Shown here: one piece after another, positions 5,568-7,295 of the stretch
How positions within the stretch are numbered: the first letter of the stretch is position 1
Layout: every line of letters starts with the position of its first letter
Translations under genes and position numbers: made by a program
Source: an uncultured Oscillospiraceae bacterium
GTDB lineage: Bacteria > Bacillota > Clostridia > Oscillospirales > Acutalibacteraceae
DNA: 7,295 bases
Direction: 5' to 3'
Assembly (NCBI GenBank): GCA_900549055.1
Contig: URNB01000097.1
Coordinates: forward strand, 1 to 7,295
The notes under the pieces: model-generated
Seen by the model: only the letters and a program-made list of their open reading frames with translations
Told to the model about the DNA's origin: nothing
Database searches by the model: none

Positions 5568-6938
5568 ATGGTAAAGAGGATTATAATTATTTCGGTTGCG
5601 GCTTTGGTTTCGGTATCGTTATCGCTCGGGGCGGTATTTCTTTTGCCGAAATTTTTGGGAAGCGTTTCAGAAATCGGCGTAAAAAAGAATGATACGGTGT
5701 CCGGCGGTCGGGTAAGCCGGGCGGACAGCACAGATGCCGAAGGTGCCGCGGAGGAAAGCGCCGATGTGCCGTCGGTTTCACAGGCACAGCAGTCTCGGGT
5801 GACGAAGAATGAAGAGCCGTCGGTATCATCAAGGGCGCCGCAACAAAGCAGCTCTGCCTCAAAGTCCGTACGTAAAGAAAATGTAACAAAGCTGTTTAAG
5901 CCGGCAAAGGAAACGGTATGCAGCAGCGCGGATCTTACGGAAAAGCATTTTTATGACAGCAAAAGCGGCAAGACGCTGCCGTACAGAATTTATATACCGA
6001 AAAATCTGCAAAAGGATAAGAAAACACCTATTCTGCTTCTTTTGCACGGTGCCGGGGAGCGCGGAGAGGATAACCTCACGCAGATTCGCAATTTCAAAGG
6101 CATGTTCAACGCTGCGGGCGATATTATATCGGGCAGCATAATATTAGCGCCGCAATGTCCGAGCGACTGCTGGTGGAGCCTTGATGAGGATGGCTGCGGC
6201 GATGAAATGGGCTGGCTCGGTATCGCTCTGCGGCTTTTGGAAAGTGTTAAAAGCGAATACGGCGGAGATCCCGACAGAATATATATAACAGGGCTTTCAA
6301 TGGGCGGAATAGCCACATGGGCGCTTATTGACAGATATCCCGAGAAATTTGCGGCGGCAGTTCCGGTGTGCGGTAGAGGCAACTCCTATTCGGCGTATAA
6401 TCTTACAGGTATTCCGATAAAAATATACCATGGGACGGCTGATACCACGATAGGCTGCGGCGCCTCGGATGAGATGTATAACGCGATTTTAAGTGCGGGC
6501 GGGAAAATGGTCGATTACAAAAGACTTTACGGCGTTGGTCATAACGCATGGGACACGGCATATTCCGACCGTGATATGTTCTGCTGGATGTTTTCGCAAA
6601 CCAGACCCAAAGCCCGCAAGGGGGACGACAGCTATACCTATAAGGAAAAAATAAAGCTTGTTTCTCCGCGGAATACCGAAATTTTCAGTGAAAAGGATAT
6701 TGACTTTTACCTCCTTGAATCATCGGAAGACGGCGGTTACAGTATAGTAGCGTCACTTAATTCCGGCGTTTATGATACTCTGCGTGAGACATATGAGAAA
6801 AACGACGGCAAGGAATTCACCGTTTATTATTACGGAAAAAAGCTTTATACCTTTATACCCGGGTCGGAGCCGAGCTGCGAGGAATTCGTGTTTGCAAGCT
6901 CTGTGACCGATTACCTGGAGGATCTGACAGATTATTGA
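5568..6938 (+). CDS. Exported alpha/beta hydrolase (COG4099-like esterase/peptidase)
   Basis: The product has 456 residues. A hydrophobic N-terminus (about 5-30, after MVKR) is a signal peptide or anchor without lipobox cysteine. A Ser/Ala/Gln/Glu-rich linker (about 40-105) leads to the hydrolase domain (about 122-345). The oxyanion-loop motif is LLLLHGAGERGEDN (156-169), the nucleophile elbow GLSMGG (242-247, S244), the acid HGTADTT (288-294, D292) and the base GVGHNAWD (322-329, H325), so the triad is complete. The pattern resembles predicted secreted peptidases/esterases and feruloyl-esterase-like enzymes. About 100 further residues (355-456) are not recognised. ATG 5568 is chosen over the in-frame GTG 5538, which lies against the -10 hexamer. 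The enzyme probably acts outside the cell on a carbohydrate-linked ester or peptide; the substrate is unknown. Confidence 0.9.
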   Translation: MVKRIIIISVAALVSVSLSLGAVFLLPKFLGSVSEIGVKKNDTVSGGRVSRADSTDAEGAAEESADVPSVSQAQQSRVTKNEEPSVSSRAPQQSSSASKSVRKENVTKLFKPAKETVCSSADLTEKHFYDSKSGKTLPYRIYIPKNLQKDKKTPILLLLHGAGERGEDNLTQIRNFKGMFNAAGDIISGSIILAPQCPSDCWWSLDEDGCGDEMGWLGIALRLLESVKSEYGGDPDRIYITGLSMGGIATWALIDRYPEKFAAAVPVCGRGNSYSAYNLTGIPIKIYHGTADTTIGCGASDEMYNAILSAGGKMVDYKRLYGVGHNAWDTAYSDRDMFCWMFSQTRPKARKGDDSYTYKEKIKLVSPRNTEIFSEKDIDFYLLESSEDGGYSIVASLNSGVYDTLRETYEKNDGKEFTVYYYGKKLYTFIPGSEPSCEEFVFASSVTDYLEDLTDY

Positions 6939-6950
6939 TAAAGTAAAATA

Positions 6951-6979
6951 TTGACAAAAGAAGCGCAGTCGGCTAAAAT
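6951..6979 (+). promoter_or_regulatory. Sigma-A promoter for the LysR-type gene
   Basis: A perfect -35 TTGACA (6951-6956), a 17-nt spacer and -10 TAAAAT (6974-6979) begin 12 nt after the hydrolase stop codon. The start would be near 6986, with a leader of about 15 nt. No terminator is visible after the hydrolase, so read-through from the upstream gene is also likely. Confidence 0.7.
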
Positions 6980-7000
6980 TAATAGGGCAGAGGTGAGAGC

Positions 7001-7295
7001 GTGAACATTTTACATTTGAAATATGCGGTTGAAATAGCCAAAACAAAGTCGATCAGCCGTGCAGCCGAAAATCTTTATATGGGGCAGCCGAATTTATCCC
7101 GCGCAATTAAGGAATTAGAGGATAATCTTAATATCACTATATTCAACCGAAATTCAAAGGGTATTACGATAACGCCTGAGGGCGAGGAATTTCTGCAGTA
7201 TGCCAGAAGAATAATCAGCCAGGTCGAAGAGGTTGAAGAATGCATCGAGCACCTCGGCATCAGCCTTGTCAGAGCGGATAATCATCGCGTCCACA
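7001..7295 (+). CDS. LysR-type transcriptional regulator, N-terminal part
   Basis: Only 98 codons are present; the frame is open to the window end. The start is GTG, with GAGGTG (6990-6995) 5 nt upstream. The N-terminus is a clear LysR winged helix: the helix-turn-helix at about 17-36 (SISRAAENLYMGQPNLSRAI), KELED (37-41), and the wing RNSKGITITPEG (50-61), then the linker helix FLQYARRIISQVEEVEE (64-80). The effector-binding domain lies beyond the window apart from its first residues (about 86-98), which I cannot match confidently to the usual opening of that domain. LysR proteins usually bind DNA as tetramers and often act on neighbouring genes; here the only complete neighbour is the hydrolase gene, in the same direction rather than divergent. 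Target and ligand are unknown. Confidence 0.9.
   Translation, partial: MNILHLKYAVEIAKTKSISRAAENLYMGQPNLSRAIKELEDNLNITIFNRNSKGITITPEGEEFLQYARRIISQVEEVEECIEHLGISLVRADNHRVH

Noticed and set aside
5115..5574. Overlapping plus-strand open frames crossing the start of the DUF4317 gene
   Set aside because: They are antisense to the start of that gene and run through the divergent promoter region; no ribosome binding site or recognisable protein features.
5990..6382. A 130-codon open frame on the minus strand inside the hydrolase gene
   Set aside because: It is fully antisense to the catalytic core of a well-supported enzyme and has no family features or ribosome binding site that I can see.
1..7295. 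CRISPR array, tRNA/rRNA, transposase, integrase or toxin-antitoxin genes
   Set aside because: No regularly spaced direct repeats, no recognisable RNA gene, and no such protein motifs in any convincing coding frame.

Overview
The window looks like chromosome of a gut-type Firmicute, most probably a clostridial lineage near Ruminococcaceae/Oscillospiraceae. Support: a DUF4317 protein (a family seen almost only in Clostridia), a split Gram-positive polysaccharide-regulator pair (separate Wzz-like membrane protein and BY-kinase), strong AGGAGG-type ribosome binding sites, near-consensus sigma-A promoters (TTGAAA/TTGACA with 16-17 nt spacers), and an intergenic palindromic repeat of a type recalled as common in clostridial gut genomes. 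The species cannot be named from the sequence.

Layout. Positions 1-133 are non-coding, with a small perfect hairpin and the clostridial-type repeat. From 3603 down to 134 (minus strand) there is a tight four-gene operon: Wzz/CpsC-like chain-length regulator, CpsD-type tyrosine kinase, two-domain SGNH esterase, and a membrane-anchored zinc-ribbon protein. Gaps are 38, 19 and 32 nt. A well-formed promoter lies at 3680-3708, and its roughly 70-nt leader can fold into a strong hairpin. From 5369 down to 3760 (minus strand) there is a two-gene operon: a DUF4317 protein starting at TTG, and a LURP-one-related (LOR/YxjI-like) protein that looks translationally coupled to it. The 198-nt gap 5370-5567 carries two divergent promoters. 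On the plus strand, 5568-6938 encodes an exported or membrane-anchored alpha/beta hydrolase (COG4099-like esterase/peptidase) with an uncharacterised C-terminal region. It is followed by its own promoter and a LysR-type regulator that runs off the window at 7295. No stretch over 300 nt lacks a gene.

How the genes may work together. The Wzz/kinase pair controls polymer length and export of a surface polysaccharide. The SGNH esterase behind it could remove acyl groups from that polymer, and the zinc-ribbon membrane protein may be an accessory envelope factor; both roles are inferred from operon position only. No glycosyltransferase, flippase or polymerase is present, so the biosynthetic genes must lie elsewhere. 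The DUF4317/LOR pair has no known function. I found no phage, transposon, CRISPR, tRNA or rRNA. The most unusual items are the orphan zinc-ribbon protein, the coupled DUF4317-LOR pair and the structured leader of the polysaccharide operon; none amounts to clear evidence of a new system.
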